Of a DNA stretch of 64,000 bases, positions 12,695 to 31,706 are shown piece after piece. The notes under the pieces were generated by a model. That model worked only from the letters and a program-made list of their open reading frames with translations, was not told where the DNA came from and did not search any database. The stretch is taken from the NCBI GenBank assembly GCA_948567375.1, contig OX419755.1:6329001-6393000 (forward strand), read 5' to 3'. This stretch comes from Lunularia cruciata (Eukaryota; Streptophyta; Marchantiopsida; Lunulariales; Lunulariaceae). The stretch's first letter is position 1. Every line of letters begins with the position of its first letter. The position numbers were made by a program, and so were the translations under genes.

Positions 12695-14410
12695 GGCTGC
12701 GTCACTGCAATCTGAAACCTCGTCCTCGTTCCTCAACTCAAGGGGCAATACGACTAATCCCGATGAGTTTCACTTCGTGCCTTGTTTCTTGCGTATTTCT
12801 TCTCCTGCGCTCCAACGAATCGAAGCGGAAGAGAGCGGAAGCATCGACGGCAAACTCCTGCAGAGAGAGAGACGAGAGAATTATGAGGGCGTGATTTGTT
12901 CCTTCGCTGTCCCGCAGCCTGTCGTTCCTCGTTCCTCTCACTCGTGATGACTTCTCACTGCACTCGACGACTGTGCTTCTACTGCAGTACGTCCACTGCT
13001 GCAATGGCCGATGAAGCCGGACAAGAACGGGTCATAACGGGAAGGTCAGGAAACCGGCTTGGAGTTTACGGCCGGACGAAACTTTACATAAACGTCATCT
13101 GACCGTAAATTTCTTTGGAAACCGGAACACGGCTTACTTACCCGAGTTTATCCATAGGCTATGAGATCTTGGTTGAATTCTGACCCAAAGATAACTTACA
13201 ATGAAATATTGCATCTAGGAACCTGATGAGGAAACCATGCTGCCAACTTCTGGTGGTAGAAGATAATCTTTGGATCTGGGGTAAGCAGTTGAAACACAAA
13301 TTGAAATGATCCTTAACTTAAGCCCAGGTGAATAAGTTTGTCCACGATGATTAAGATTTCAACAAACGTATTATTTTGGTAAATCCCTAACAAGACGTCA
13401 TTTAGGATTCCATCACGATGTTTATGGTAACCATTAACGTCTCTATTCTTTGTGGGAGATAGATATATTACCAAAGTAGAATAGTACAATCAGGATAATA
13501 GTTTGCGGGGGTAGCTTACTTCAGAAATGGCTGTAAAGATTTACTTCTGCATTTCACTGATACGACGGCCAAACTACACTAACTGTCAGGTATCACTATC
13601 ACGTCGCAAGCCCAATATTTGAACTAATATATATCCTGGACCCAAGCCCTGCCTTCTTTCTAAAGAAGAAGCTTACCCAGAAATGGAAACTAAAGCCCAA
13701 GGCAATTCAAGACCAGGATCAACATAGCCGCTTATAGATGATTCAAACCTCATTGTTACATTTGATTACTCACGATTTAAAAACCCAGGTGCTCTTGATA
13801 GTTGGGGCTAGTGCATTCTGGAGTGAGAAAGGATAGATTGCAGTCTCGCAAGAAATCACCAGGAAATCACGTTACGTCTTAACACACCTAGAACTCGAAA
13901 GGAAGATCATGATTGACATGGCAGATGACTTTATAACGGTGAACTGTGAAGTCAGGGCATCATGTTGATGTTGATGCTGAACCGAGGCTTGAAGTTACTC
14001 CTCGATCCGGATACCAAAATAAGTGAAGAATCTCGAAATCATATTACGAATGCGCATGCAGTCCTTCCACCAACTGGGGTGTACCAAACACATTCTGCTT
14101 GATGAAAGCAACCGGCAGAAGGTTGACGCTATCCGTCAACCTGGATGTCACTGACGCTCCTCGGTTCAGAAAAAGCCAGGAAATGAAAAAGCATTTCTCA
14201 CAGAAACAAGTCAAACATCGGTCGTAATGTGACAGCCCTTTCCTTGAACAAATACTTGTAGTACATGTTGAGTATGTCCTGAATAGACACTCCTGAATAT
14301 TGCAGGTATGATTCTAAGGAACTTTGATGGCTCCATAAATAGATCGACTTAGTCGAGTGTAACTCCCTTGATGGGTGAACTAAATTAAGAAGACACACAG
14401 CTGAAAGTTA
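12695..14410. other. Intergenic region, AP2S promoter side and AlaRS 3' side
   Basis: The part near 12695-13000 is probably the 5' leader and promoter of the AP2S gene. ORFs there (such as the minus-strand one at 12738-13004) lack domains. From 13100 to 14410 I see no gene, repeat or RNA. Confidence 0.4.
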
Positions 14411-21432
<7,022 letters not shown>

Positions 21433-22819
21433 TGGAATGGGAAGGGATGCTCCACCTCCTTCTTACGCTTGCGCGGTGCCCCCCTTCTACTACAGAGCAC
21501 TACTACCACCTCACCCAGTCCATCGCGCCATTACCAAAGATACAGGCTGCAGCGGCAGAGGCGACCATTGTTACGTCTCGCGCTGTCATGCCGCCGGGAG
21601 AATTCTCCCTGTGGGGGACCGTGACTTTTGTAATATGCGACACAGAACTGCCGACGTGAACGCGCTGCGACCGGTGGGTTGGAATACGTCGCGGCAAGCT
21701 GCCTGACCCGGAGACATCCATCCACAAGGCTAGAACTTCCCTCTTTCTTGGCTGGTTGGCCTTCTATCCATCCATCCATTCAATGGATGGTCTAAAACAT
21801 CCATAGTCCAGGCAAACGGATATCGTATTTATGATGCATTAGCACGACCTTCGTTTGAGTTTAGCAGATTATGACACCTGACTTACGTGCTCGTCAAAAT
21901 ATTAGAAGATTCCGAGAAATCGCGCGACGTGAACTTGAGTGGGAAGGTTTGTTCCTCCTGGCGTCAGAAACGACAACCCACAAACTTGGAACACCACAAG
22001 TTTGGTTAACGTCGTTACTGCCCAATAGCGGACTGCGGATCTATATGTAGTATAGACTCACACTGATGGTTGGCTGGTAGTGCTAGAGGTTACGCGAGGA
22101 GACTACGTGGACTTGCGGTTGCACGTGGATTTCAATCACTGGCTAAACACTTTTCTTTTTACAGTGGAGAAAAAGCGACCGCGAAGAACAACAAGAAGGA
22201 TGGGAAGCTCCATCAAGATACCAAGATGAGAAATAAGAGGTAAAATAGGGCTAAGTCTCAATAGTTTCGGTAGAATAAATTTGGCTCATAGTATCTAAGA
22301 TATCCAAGCCGCATGGTCCAAAAATAATGGAGTATCCTAAGAAACATCACTTAGTGTGATGGTTCTACTGTGGATTATATAAATTAAACTTTTTTTAAAC
22401 TATGGATATATATTGTCTAAAATATAATATAAAAAATGAGAATAAAAATGATATCCTCTTATATCTAATTTGCTTTCATGCATTCCTTGAAAAATGTGTT
22501 ATAAGGCTAGAAGAAAAAAGATGTGATCTTGTTGCATACCTCTACACTTGGAAGCTTTGCCTACTATTGCTCCACTCGCCACCCATCCAAGACAATGAGT
22601 AATCACTCTCTCCAAAACAACATCATGTGTAGGGTACATGACCACAACATCCGCTATTTTCATTTGATCATCTTGGACCAAGTATAAGTCTACCTTGACC
22701 TATGTAGTCTGCAAAGCATACAAATGCTCTTTCCAAGCAAGATGTCCACTATTTCATGCCATGGAAAACATGACATCCCTTATAGCGTTGTGGGTAGTTA
22801 TACTTTGTCCTCCAGAAGG
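21433..22819. other. AlaRS upstream region and transition to repeat-rich DNA
   Basis: The first few hundred bases are the likely AlaRS promoter and 5' leader. Overlapping GC-richer ORFs at 21424-21779 on both strands lack domains. From about 22200 the sequence becomes strongly AT-rich with no recognisable gene. Confidence 0.4.
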
Positions 22820-23414
22820 ACATTATATCATATGGACCACTATTGCATCTAGTGTAGAACCATACTCACAAGTGAATAAAGATGCGATAGGTGGACCAAA
22901 CTTAGGTGGAAACTCATTGTTGTAGAGAAGGTAGATGGTGCAAGTCAAAATGCTCTAATGCATGATCAAGCTAGGATCCAAGAGCTTGCACCCTTGCTAG
23001 AGCAAGAGCAAAGACGTACTCAAGTAACCCAAGGAATAGAGTCAATGTTGCATATGCTAAAACTATCACTCCATCAAGGAAAATTGCAAGCCTTTGGTCC
23101 AATCAAAAGGTAAGATGGACCGCTATTGCATATGTACCACTATTGGATATAGTGTAGAACCATACTCACAAGTGAATAAAGATGCAGATGGGTGGACCAA
23201 ACTTAGGCAAAAATTCACTATTGTAGAGAAGGTAGATGGTGCAAGTTGCAATGCTCTAATGCATGATCAAGCTAGGATCCAAGAGCTTGCACCTTTGCTA
23301 GAGCAAGAACAAAGACATACTCAAGTAACCCAAGGAATAGAGTCAATGTTGCATATGCTAAAACTATCACTCCACCAAGGAAGATTGCAAGCCTTTGGTC
23401 CAATCAAAAGGTAA
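22820..23414. repeat. Tandem duplication, 2 x about 300 bp
   Basis: AGTGTAGAACCATACTCACA occurs at 22851 and again at 23151, exactly 300 bp apart. The copies stay similar to AATCAAAAGGTAAG at about 23114 and about 23415. In the second copy the plus strand is open and reads IQELAPLLEQEQRHTQVTQG; the first copy has the same text with lesions. I do not recognise the protein. It may be a fragment of a captured gene or retroelement, and it adjoins the kelch pseudogene. Confidence 0.85.
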
Positions 23415-23483
23415 GGAAGCAAAGGATGGACAGTCATCTCATCCTTATGAGGATAGACCATCTCTCGCATGCAAAAAGCACAC

Positions 23484-24620
23484 TTAGAGAGAAAAGGATT
23501 TCTTCTCCACCTTGATCACATAAGTCTTCATGATCAGCCTATCAACAACCACAAAATGGGAGGAAAGTAGGGGTATTGAGAAAGCACGCCTATCCAAAAA
23601 TGCTATAGGTGTAGTCTCTTCCATAAATAGTAGACCTACACTCCACACAAGATTAGTAGAGATGTTTGTCCTTGTGCCAAATCTCCTATCACAAACTGAA
23701 ATGTCCATGGGTTTATTGATATCACCAAAGATTCTCATAACCCTCATATTAAAAGCTCTTAAACATGATAGGAAGGTCAAAGAACGACAAGACATTAGCA
23801 TGTTTGATATAATGTTGATGACATATAGTTGATTGTTCAAGACAGCAACTAGAAGTGGAGCAACTAAGGTGTTGGGAACAAATGCAATGGGCCACATGTC
23901 CTCAATTAGACCCCACGTCCTAGTAGTTGGATCATAAGTTTCTCTTAATGTTAGTACACCCAAGTTTTGGCCACCAATGATGTGAAATTTTCCATCTATC
24001 ACAAAGCCTGAACATGACTTCCTTTCAACATTCATGTTAGGCAATAATTCCCATGCATCGGCTTTCAAGTTATATCTCTCTACCAACCTTCAAAATAGTA
24101 CTATTGGTAGCAGCAACCAAACTTTGAGTAGTACCTCCTACAAAATAGGCATACTCTCCAAAGCTTGTTGAACTAAAAAGACATTGACCAGTGAGCATAC
24201 TAAGGGTAGTATACCACTTACTCTTGATATTGTCAAATCTCCAAACTACATAACCATCCCCACTCTGACCTAGAACCATCAAGTTTAGATCAACGACCAT
24301 GCTTTCCTTGTCACATGAATCAAACATGTAATTACGAGGGTAGGGTGGTATAATGATCCAATCGTTCATAGTTGGTCGATATGCTTGCCTTTTTTTGTCA
24401 ACATTCTGCCCCAAGAGGAACACCCAATCCTCACAAATAGATTAAGCTCTGCGAGTAATGTACAACTCCAGATCCAAAAGGAAGTTCTTCTACTACCTAC
24501 GAACCAAGGCCATATCATAAATCTTTGACTTAGGAATTCTCGTCAAGCATTGCTTGCCAAGTCATTGATTATAGAGGAAAGAGATTTCCCTTTCTTGGAT
24601 ATTCATCTCATCCTACTCTT
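23484..24620 (-). pseudogene. F-box/kelch-repeat protein pseudogene (SKIP11-like)
   Basis: Three minus-strand blocks in order resemble plant F-box/kelch proteins of the SKIP11/At1g74510 type. Near 24560-24470 is an F-box-like stretch, QCLTRIPKSKIYDMALV, followed by two adjacent stops. From 24423 to 24070 the frame reads WVFLLGQ, then DKESMVVDLNLMVLG, VVWRFDNIKSKWY and FGEYAYFVGG. A frameshift near 24080 leads into YNLKADAWELLPNMNVERKS, GKFHIIGG and YDPTTRTWGLIEDM, which are kelch blades with the paired glycines. No introns are visible, so it could be a retrocopy. Functional kin act in SCF ubiquitin ligases; this copy cannot, because of the stops and the shift. It lies just downstream, in minus orientation, of an LTR-like fragment and leader. 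Confidence 0.75.
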
Positions 24621-25600
24621 GGTCACATGACTCTACAGACCTGCTACCTTGGTGATTCTACACGGCTAACTCACTAGAAAATCCATTGGCCAAAGAGCTC
24701 CTTCCACAACTATAAGACAATTCCTTGCCTCATTGCTCTAAAATCTTTTAGGACTCCAATCATGGACCAATACTGCAATAGGAACTCACTTTTGTCCGCT
24801 AGAGGAACTTTCTACCTATGAAAAAGAAGGCACACAAGCAGTTTGAGGAAGTCCATTCTGCCTCTAGTTTTCCACTCTTTGATTTTGGTTTTTTCCTTAC
24901 CTTTGATTACTAATAATCATTACTAATAATTATATTACTTTTCTCCCCTTGAACTTACTCAATCTCAATAGCCCATGTTCTTCTACGAGGGATGATCCAC
25001 TCATTTGGATTAAAACACCTACTTTGATACCATTGTGATGTTTTGAATATAAGAGAAACACAAGACTTTATCCCTCAATACTCCGGTGCCCCAAAGGGAC
25101 ATATTGTCTTTATTATATAGCAAAGAAGATCCACTCAAAGGGAACTATACCCTTAGATCAAATACATGGATTGGTGATATGTAAGGAAGCTCAACCCTTA
25201 GATTAGTTGCATTGGATTGGTGATATTTGATCCTTGTCCTATTTGGTTGGTCAAACAAGTTTGACCAAAGGGAATATTTGGAGAATCTTTATATAGAAAG
25301 CTCAAAACATCATGAATGAAGTATAGTTGGGAAGCTCTTTATAAGACAAACAAGGGAGAGAAGGCAATGGCTTTTTTTCCCAAGTAGGATAGAATGTTTT
25401 ATTTTTTGAGACCTAATTCATCTGCTTAGGTCTCCAAAATTGGTTCTAAAATTTTGGGGGCATCTTTAGCACATTTACACATAGCCTCATAACCTTTGAA
25501 GGTAGCAACTCCAAATTGATGTGGACTAAGGTATTGTTCAAAAGTGAAAATGATATTGAAATACAATGGAATGGCTAAAAAGATGCAAAAAAATATCTCT
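24621..25600 (-). repeat. Diverged family 2-type LTR fragment with leader, minus orientation
   Basis: From about 25036 to 25450 the sequence aligns loosely with the minus strand of the family 2 LTR. Shared landmarks are CCTAATTCATCTGCTTAGG, GACCAAAGGGAATATTTGG and GGAAGCTCTTTATAAGACAA. Immediately left, 24958-25035 matches the family 2 leader (GGGATGATCCACTCATTTGG) and a primer-binding-like site that reads TGGTATCAAAG on the minus strand. The LTR is cut short before family 1 element 1 begins at 25601. From 24621 to 24957 I see only AT-rich sequence between leader and kelch pseudogene. Confidence 0.6.
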
Positions 25601-26026
25601 TGTAAAAGACCAAGATCAAGGAGAGAAATAGGAGATTGGAAGATCACATTGGGACACTTGAATTTGGGAAATATCCAAATGCCTAGCATGAGCTTTGGCT
25701 CTCTTATTTATAGGGAGCATACAAGGCTCTTGAGAAGCTTCTCAAGAAGATTCCTTGAGCCGCTTTCTTGGAGTGCAAGCCAAGTTAACCAAAAAGCTTC
25801 TCAAGAAGCTTTCTTCTTGAAGCCGCCTACTTGGCATGCAAGCTAAGCTGGTTGGAAGTTTCTAGAAGCTTCCTTCTAGAAAATATTTACTTGGAGTGCA
25901 AGCTAAGCTAGAGAGAAGCTTCCCAAGAAGCTTCCTAAATACTTCTAGGATATTCCATTTTAATTTGGCCTATTCAATACTTTGTTAGCCTTGACTAACT
26001 TCATTACTAAACTCCATATTGTTACA
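25601..26026 (-). repeat. 3' LTR of element 1 (family 1)
   Basis: Read on the minus strand it begins TGTAACAATATGGAG and ends GGTCTTTTACA, the family 1 termini, and is 426 bp long. It carries many GAAnnTTC blocks and a TATAAATA-like box near the end. The internal region to its right ends in a purine-rich stretch, CAATGGAGGAATA, the likely polypurine tract. Confidence 0.9.
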
Positions 26027-26049
26027 TATTCCTCCATTGCTAGTTGGTA

Positions 26050-27290
26050 ACGTCCCGTCGCCAATGAAGCTTCAAACTCTTAGATAGCCAGTTGTGTATT
26101 ATAGAGATGAGAAAAAGGGGTTCCCATGTGGCATCATGAATGGGATATCCTTTCCAAAGGACCTTGTACTTTGTATGTTATTGACCTTGTTGAATGTGAT
26201 GACATGCAAGGATAAGATTAACTTTGTACTCCTCATGATCATTGATAGGGATAGGAGGAGGAGGAGGAGGTTGGACTCAAGAGGAAAAAGAAGATGGGTT
26301 AGGAACAAAGGGTTTCAACTTGGAAACATGAAAGACATGATGGACGCGCATATGACAAGGCAAGTCAAGTCGATAAGCAACATGAGAGACAATTTGGGTG
26401 ACATCAAAGGGTCTTATCCAATTATGGGCAAGTTTACAAACTTGGGTATCAAGTGGGAGAGGGAGGTTATTGGATGAGAGCATGACCTTATCACCAACTT
26501 GAAAGCTAAGATCATGACAATTGTGATCCGCATATTGTTTCTGCCGATTCTAAGCAACAAGGAGATGACATATGGCTTGTTGGAGGGATTGGGAGATGGT
26601 GGTCAAGAAGGTGGAAGTATGAGGGACATGAGATGGAGGAGGAGCAAGAATGGAATCTGGAACAAGGTGGGTCTTGGCCAAAATTGAGAAAGAAAGGAGA
26701 TAATCCAATGCTTACTTGTTTAGAATTATTGTATGCAAACTCCGTAGCTGCAAGACATTCATCCCAATTAGCATGGTGAATGTTGACAAAGGCACAAAGC
26801 ATATCTTCCAAGGTGCAATTTACACATTCAACTTTTCCATCAGTTTGAGGATGATAGGCCATGGACAAAACAAGCTTGGTACCGAGTATTTGGAAGAGTG
26901 CTTGCCAAAACTTTCTAGTGAAGTGGAGATCACAATTGGAGATGAGTACACGCGGCATCTCATGATGCTTGAATATGTTGTTGAAGTATATATATGCTAA
27001 GGTTGGAGCATCCACAATATCAACTATTGGTGCCAAATGGATTTCCTTACTAAGCTTATCCACAAATACCACAATTACTATGTGATCTTACTTTGTCTTG
27101 GGCAAGGAGAATGATGAGATCTAAGCTCACATGTTCACAACAAGTAGATGGAATGGGGAGTGGTTGAAGGAGTCTACTTGGTTTCTGGTTATTGGCCTTG
27201 TTGCGTTGGCCACTCTCACACAATTGGACAAACTCTTAAACATCTTATAACATGTTGGGCCACCACCATTGGTGTTGGAGGGTACCCAAG
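26050..27290 (-). pseudogene. Integrase core and chromodomain remnant of element 1
   Basis: The minus frame at 27072-26512 reads VFVDKLSKEIHLAPIV, FWQALFQILGTKLVLSMAYH and TLEDMLCAFVNIHHANWDE, the Ty3 integrase core. The second catalytic Asp region reads LISNCD where element 5 has LISDRD, so it has lost the residue. After a frame break, LPCHMRVHHVFHVSKLKPF and remnants of a chromodomain follow towards the LTR. The fragment ends at 27295 where element 2 inserted, inside the integrase zinc-finger region. Confidence 0.82.
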
Positions 27291-27295
27291 GTCTT

Positions 27296-27994
27296 TGTAA
27301 TACCAAGGGTTAGGCATATGATCTAGATGTGAAATTCGGTTTGGTAACTTCTACAATGATGTTATACATGATGGTCAAAATAGATCAGATAGAAGTATCA
27401 CCAAAAGAGTACTTCTACTAATAGGGCAGAAACCAAAATAGACTTGAGAACATTAGAACCAATAGCTAGACATATGATTTAAAGGTAAGAATTGATTTGG
27501 TAACATCTGGAAGTATGTTACACATGATGGACTAAACAAATCAGAAAGAGGTATCACCAAAAGGGGACTTCTACTAATAGAGTAGGAACCAAAATATGCT
27601 TGAAATCTTTGAAGGCAATTTTGGAGGCCTAAACGGATGAATTAGGCCTCAAAAATGTGCATATTCCCTCCCCCCCTAAAAGGGAAAGGTTGGCCTTCCC
27701 TCCTCCTTGCTTTGTCTTGTCGAGAGCTTTCCAACGGTACCTTACTCATGTGATTTTGAGATTCCTATAGGAAGATTCCCTAAAAGATTCACTCCGGTCA
27801 AAGCTTGTTTGACCAACCAGATAGGACCTAGACCAGACAGGTCACCCATCCAAGTAAGTAATCCAAGGGTGGAGCTTGCTGACATGTCACATATTTGTGT
27901 CCCTAATCCTATGGTGGAACTTCCTTGGAGGAGATCCTCCTTGTCTACATCATAAACAAGGAGGATCTCCTCCAAGGTGCTCCCTTGGAGCACC
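27296..27994 (+). repeat. 5' LTR of element 2, 3' end lost
   Basis: It matches the 3' LTR at 43036-43767 for about 640 bp from TGTAATACC. Near 27923 the sequence departs into two hairpins, and about 80 bp of LTR end plus the primer-binding site are missing. The text resumes at GAGCGAGTGTTCTAGTCC, just after the primer-binding site as seen in element 4. Confidence 0.85.
27923..27994. repeat. Two adjacent perfect hairpins at the broken LTR end
   Basis: The first has 21-bp arms (27923-27943 and 27957-27977) starting CCTTGGAGGAG, perfectly complementary, with a 13-base loop. The second, overlapping by two bases, has 8-bp arms GGTGCTCC/GGAGCACC (27976-27983 and 27987-27994) with a 3-base loop. 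Only the left arm is present in the other family 2 LTRs at this place, so the hairpins are secondary, probably from foldback copying during repair or reverse transcription. Confidence 0.9.
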
Positions 27995-28261
27995 TTGGAG
28001 CGAGTGTTCTAGTCCAAGAGAGTGGATCACCCCTCTTGGAATAGCACGAACTATTGAAATTGAGTAATTTGAGGTGGAGAATATAGAGTAATCGCTAGAC
28101 TTAGGAAGGGCTTTAGAGAGCGAATGGGATGGATGCGCCAGGGGGACAATTTCCCGCACCTAGCTTTCCATTTTCAAACCCATTCCACATCAAGGTTATG
28201 TACATCCAGTGTGAGCAGATGAGGGTATTGCTAGTTTATCACTTTGGTGCGGAATTCATGG

Positions 28262-28718
28262 TGTCACGCCATTTGTAGTTCCGCATCTAGATGCTCGGAC
28301 ACTGGAGTTCCAGTGATGGTAGTTAGAGTTATTCTAGCAATTTCTCAGGGACTACTTTCCGACGGTTAGATTTCATGTTCGGGGTACTGACTTCACGGTG
28401 GGGCCCACCGTCACTTTGCACCGTTCGCACCGTCGAGTGTGCCGTCAGTGGGACCGTTAGGGTTTCAGGGCTAGCTCGAGTCCAGGGGGTATAGTTTCGA
28501 AGGTGAGCTCCAGAGAGCTCACTTCTCTGATGTTGAGCCTTCGAGTTCCTGGCTATGGTGGACAGAGGCTGGCGAGCGTCACCTGGATTCTCTATGCTTG
28601 AGTGGGTGTGGCTTGACTGTAATCAGTGCCCAATTGTTGGCAGTTTATAGAGTGACAGATCAAGTATTGATCTGAGTTGAGTTGAGTTGAGTTGAGAGTG
28701 TTAAGCAATCTAATTACA
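28262..28718 (+). repeat. 5' LTR of element 3
   Basis: It matches 37623-38072 with about nine substitutions, mostly C/T or G/A, and a different number of TTGAG units (28674-28697). It starts TGTCACGCC and the match ends near CAATCTAATTA. It lacks the roughly 105-bp tail found after the corresponding part of the 3' copy. The following bases, ATCAGAGAAGTG, share only ATCAGAG with an initiator-Met primer site. Confidence 0.85.
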
Positions 28719-29945
28719 TCAGAGAAGTGAAGTCAGGTGGAAATCGGGTGTAGGAACGTTGAGTGTTGGTGGTATCTCCAAGCTCGGTGGATCGTGGTAG
28801 CTCGATTCAGGTTCTGTGTTTCCCTAGTGTGCAAAAGCTCGTGTAGTTGATGCAAATTTGGCAGTTAGGCGGACGGTGTGCGGAAGCGCTGGCCAAATTT
28901 CGAGCAAAGAAGGAGCAATTTTTGAGCAGTGTTGTGATTTTGAGCTCAGGAGGTGAAGGCAGGACCAATTTGCTGCGAGTTGGGCTCAAAAAGTGAAATT
29001 GAAGGTGGAGTTGGAAAGCTCTTCTCATGAAATTGTGATTTGGAAAAACCCGTTTTGTCAATTTGGCTCGAGTGGAAAGTTAGCGGGGGATTTGGCGGAC
29101 ATCCATCTTTAGGGTTTATGTCAGATTTTACGTCAGATTTTGGGCCAGAATTGGAGGAGTTTCGCTGTTTGGCCAGATTTGGAGAAGTTTCACAGATTTG
29201 GAGAAGTTTCGCCAATTTTGGAGGAGGTTCGAAGTGGCAACAAGAATCATTTGGCTGAATTTCGGCGTTTCAAGGCTTTGAGGCATAGGGCTGTGGGCTA
29301 TGAGAGGCTACGAAGGCCTAGTAGGGCCAGCAAGCCAGCTTGCTGGCGTGAGGCTAGCTAGTTTAGTGTAGATCTTGGTCATTGGTTGGCAAAATCTGCC
29401 TTTCTTGCTAGATTGTGCGCAACATGGTTTGATCCCTAGATCTCTTGTTCCTAGACTGGTGCCCTAGCCAACTGGTCCACCCTCACTTGTTGTCATAGTG
29501 ACTGTGCCACTGTTATCTATACACATGTAGCTTTGGCTAGTAGAGGCAGTTTGATCTCATTCTTGGTGATCCTGGTAGCTTAGGACTTAGATACGAACTA
29601 CTCTTATGTCAAATGCCAAATGGTGGCAGAGTCAGTCCCGTGTTGTGTTATGAGATGGAGGGTTTTCGTTTAGATTTCTTGTGATTGGATCCCCTCCATT
29701 CTCTGCTTCTTGTTTGTGCACCACGTTTGTGTGAGGTGCCCTGACTTTTGAGCGTTGGTGCTCTGGTGTGCTCTCGGTAGTGAGGCTGGAGTGATGACCA
29801 GTCAGACTACCTTTGTTTCTCTCCGGTGAGGCAGGAAGTGATGACCTGCAGACCGTGAGAGTGTGTGTTATGATGGCAGGTTACAGGTTGCCTTTCCCCT
29901 AGTGTAGTTATCTCGGTTAGAGTTACATTAGTGGGTGGTGTCTAG
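28719..29945 (+). other. Leader of element 3
   Basis: This 1.2-kb stretch lies between the 5' LTR and the first gag codons. Short ORFs occur, but none shows gag features. It probably includes the untranslated leader and packaging sequences. The exact gag start is not certain; ATG 29946 is the first in the polyprotein frame. Confidence 0.5.
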
Positions 29946-31703
29946 TTGGTGTTGGCATACGGTGGTATTGGCACTTGGTGGGATACTTGCGGTTGCGACT
30001 TGCGGTTGCAGTTGGTGGTTCGGGTTTGCTGTTGCAGTTATGTGGTCACAACGGAGTTCTTTGGAGATTCCAGAGGAGTTAGCCCTGCAGTACGCAGTGG
30101 GTTTACTCGGAGTGGTGCTCGGTATCAGCTTGTATCTCAGGTCCCAGTGAGGGAGGAGATTGACTCTGAGTTGGAGTTCGACACAGGAGCTGATTCAGTT
30201 GAGAGTGCACTTGGTGTGTCCGCACCATTGTTGTGGGACATGGACGAGATTTATGGGGCCTCCAAAGGCCCTAGGCGTTACTCTGGTACAGTGGGTACCA
30301 TTGAGTTGGATGACTTCATCCAGGAGTTTGATAGTTGGTGTGATCTGCAGCAGATGCGGAACCCGACTTTGTTCACACCCTTCATGGCATGGAAGGGGTT
30401 GTTTCAGCACTTGGAGGGTCCACCGATGGATGACTACCATGAGTTCAGGAGAGCTCATTTGGAGGAGATTGAGTTATGGAGATAGTATTGGTCTCCACAC
30501 TATGTCTCCATCACTTCAGGCTCGGTGGCTAGGAGTAGATCGGCTGTACCTACGAGTTCTAGCTCGAGTAGTGTGGGTGGAGCTAGTGGAGGTGCACTAG
30601 CTGGAGATAGTGCTACTACGAGTGGAGGTACCACTGCAGGAGGTGGTGTGGTACCGAGGTTTAACCCCATGGTTGAGTTCTTCCTATGTTTGAGGCAGAA
30701 CTACCAAGGAGTGCGGACTGACAAGCTGAGGAGCTTGCAGGAGTTCCAGCGGAAGGCTGGAGAGAGCCTACGCAAGGCATACACTTGCATGAGGCGGCTG
30801 ATCAGTTTCACTCAGGGAGTTACTGTGGCCCAGGCAGTCCAGTTTTGGTATGGGATACTGGACATGGAGTTGCGACGTAGAGTTCGTGATGCTACGTTGT
30901 TGCAGGCTACTTCGCCCACTTTGGCAGTAGTCTTTGGTTTGGCTGAGCGTATTGAGCTCAACATGGTGGAGGAGAGAGTGGTGACAGCTGGATTTGGTAG
31001 AGAGACCTCATCCACGGTTGTGACTTCTTCTAGAGTGCAGCAGAGTACACCACGCCCAGTTGGTTTTTGAGGATAGGGTGGACAGCCCAAATCCTATGGA
31101 GCGAGTGGAGGGCCTAGTGGAGTTAGACCCTTACCCTCATTTTTGGGTCAGCAGCAGCCAGTGAGTGGTGGTGTTGCTTGTTGGACTTGTGGTGGACCTC
31201 ACCATAGGAGAGAGTGTACTCAAGGCAGCGGACCTGATACCTCTGGTGCATCACAGCCAACACAGAGGCAGTGTGAGCATTGCCACAGATTTGGTCACAC
31301 TAGTGACCGGTGTTTTGACCTACACCCGGAGTTACGGAGTGGTAGGGCTGCTATGGCAGGTAGTAGAGGAGCTCCAGTTCATGGAGGACGAGGTGGTAGA
31401 GGTGGTGGTAGAGGATCTACACCTAGTAGGGGTGCAGTACCTGCCCTTACTTCTGACACAGCTATGGCTACTCGGATTGAGCAGTTGGAGCAAAGATTGG
31501 CTAGTATGGCTATTGCTTAGAGGAGATCATATTCGGGTGCTGAGGCTTCCACCTCATATGTTGGTGATAGAGATGCTTTAGACTTCATGTGCGGAGCAGC
31601 ACAGGTGGATGCATCTGCAGCAGTGACTAGGAGTGCAGTACGTGCTCCAGAGCCTAGAGGAGCATCAGTGGAGTTGGACCCACAGAGAGGAGAGGTTGGG
31701 AGA
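29946..31703 (+). pseudogene. gag of element 3, with stops
   Basis: The frame runs without a shift. Capsid-like segments are TIELDDFIQEFDSWCDLQQM, FNPMVEFFLCLRQNYQGV and LRKAYTCMRRLISFTQGVTV. Two zinc knuckles follow at about 31176-31320: CWTCGGPHHRREC (one residue shorter than standard) and CEHCHRFGHTSDRC (CX2CX4HX4C). A glycine/arginine-rich tail comes after. Stops are TAG 30483-30485, TGA 31068-31070, TAG 31074-31076 and TAG 31518-31520. Gag forms the particle and binds the RNA; the stops would prevent full-length product unless read through. Confidence 0.85.
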
Positions 31704-31706
31704 TAG

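Noticed and set aside
23484-24423. A working F-box/kelch gene
   Set aside because: The F-box part has adjacent stops and the kelch part changes frame near 24080; no intron explains it.
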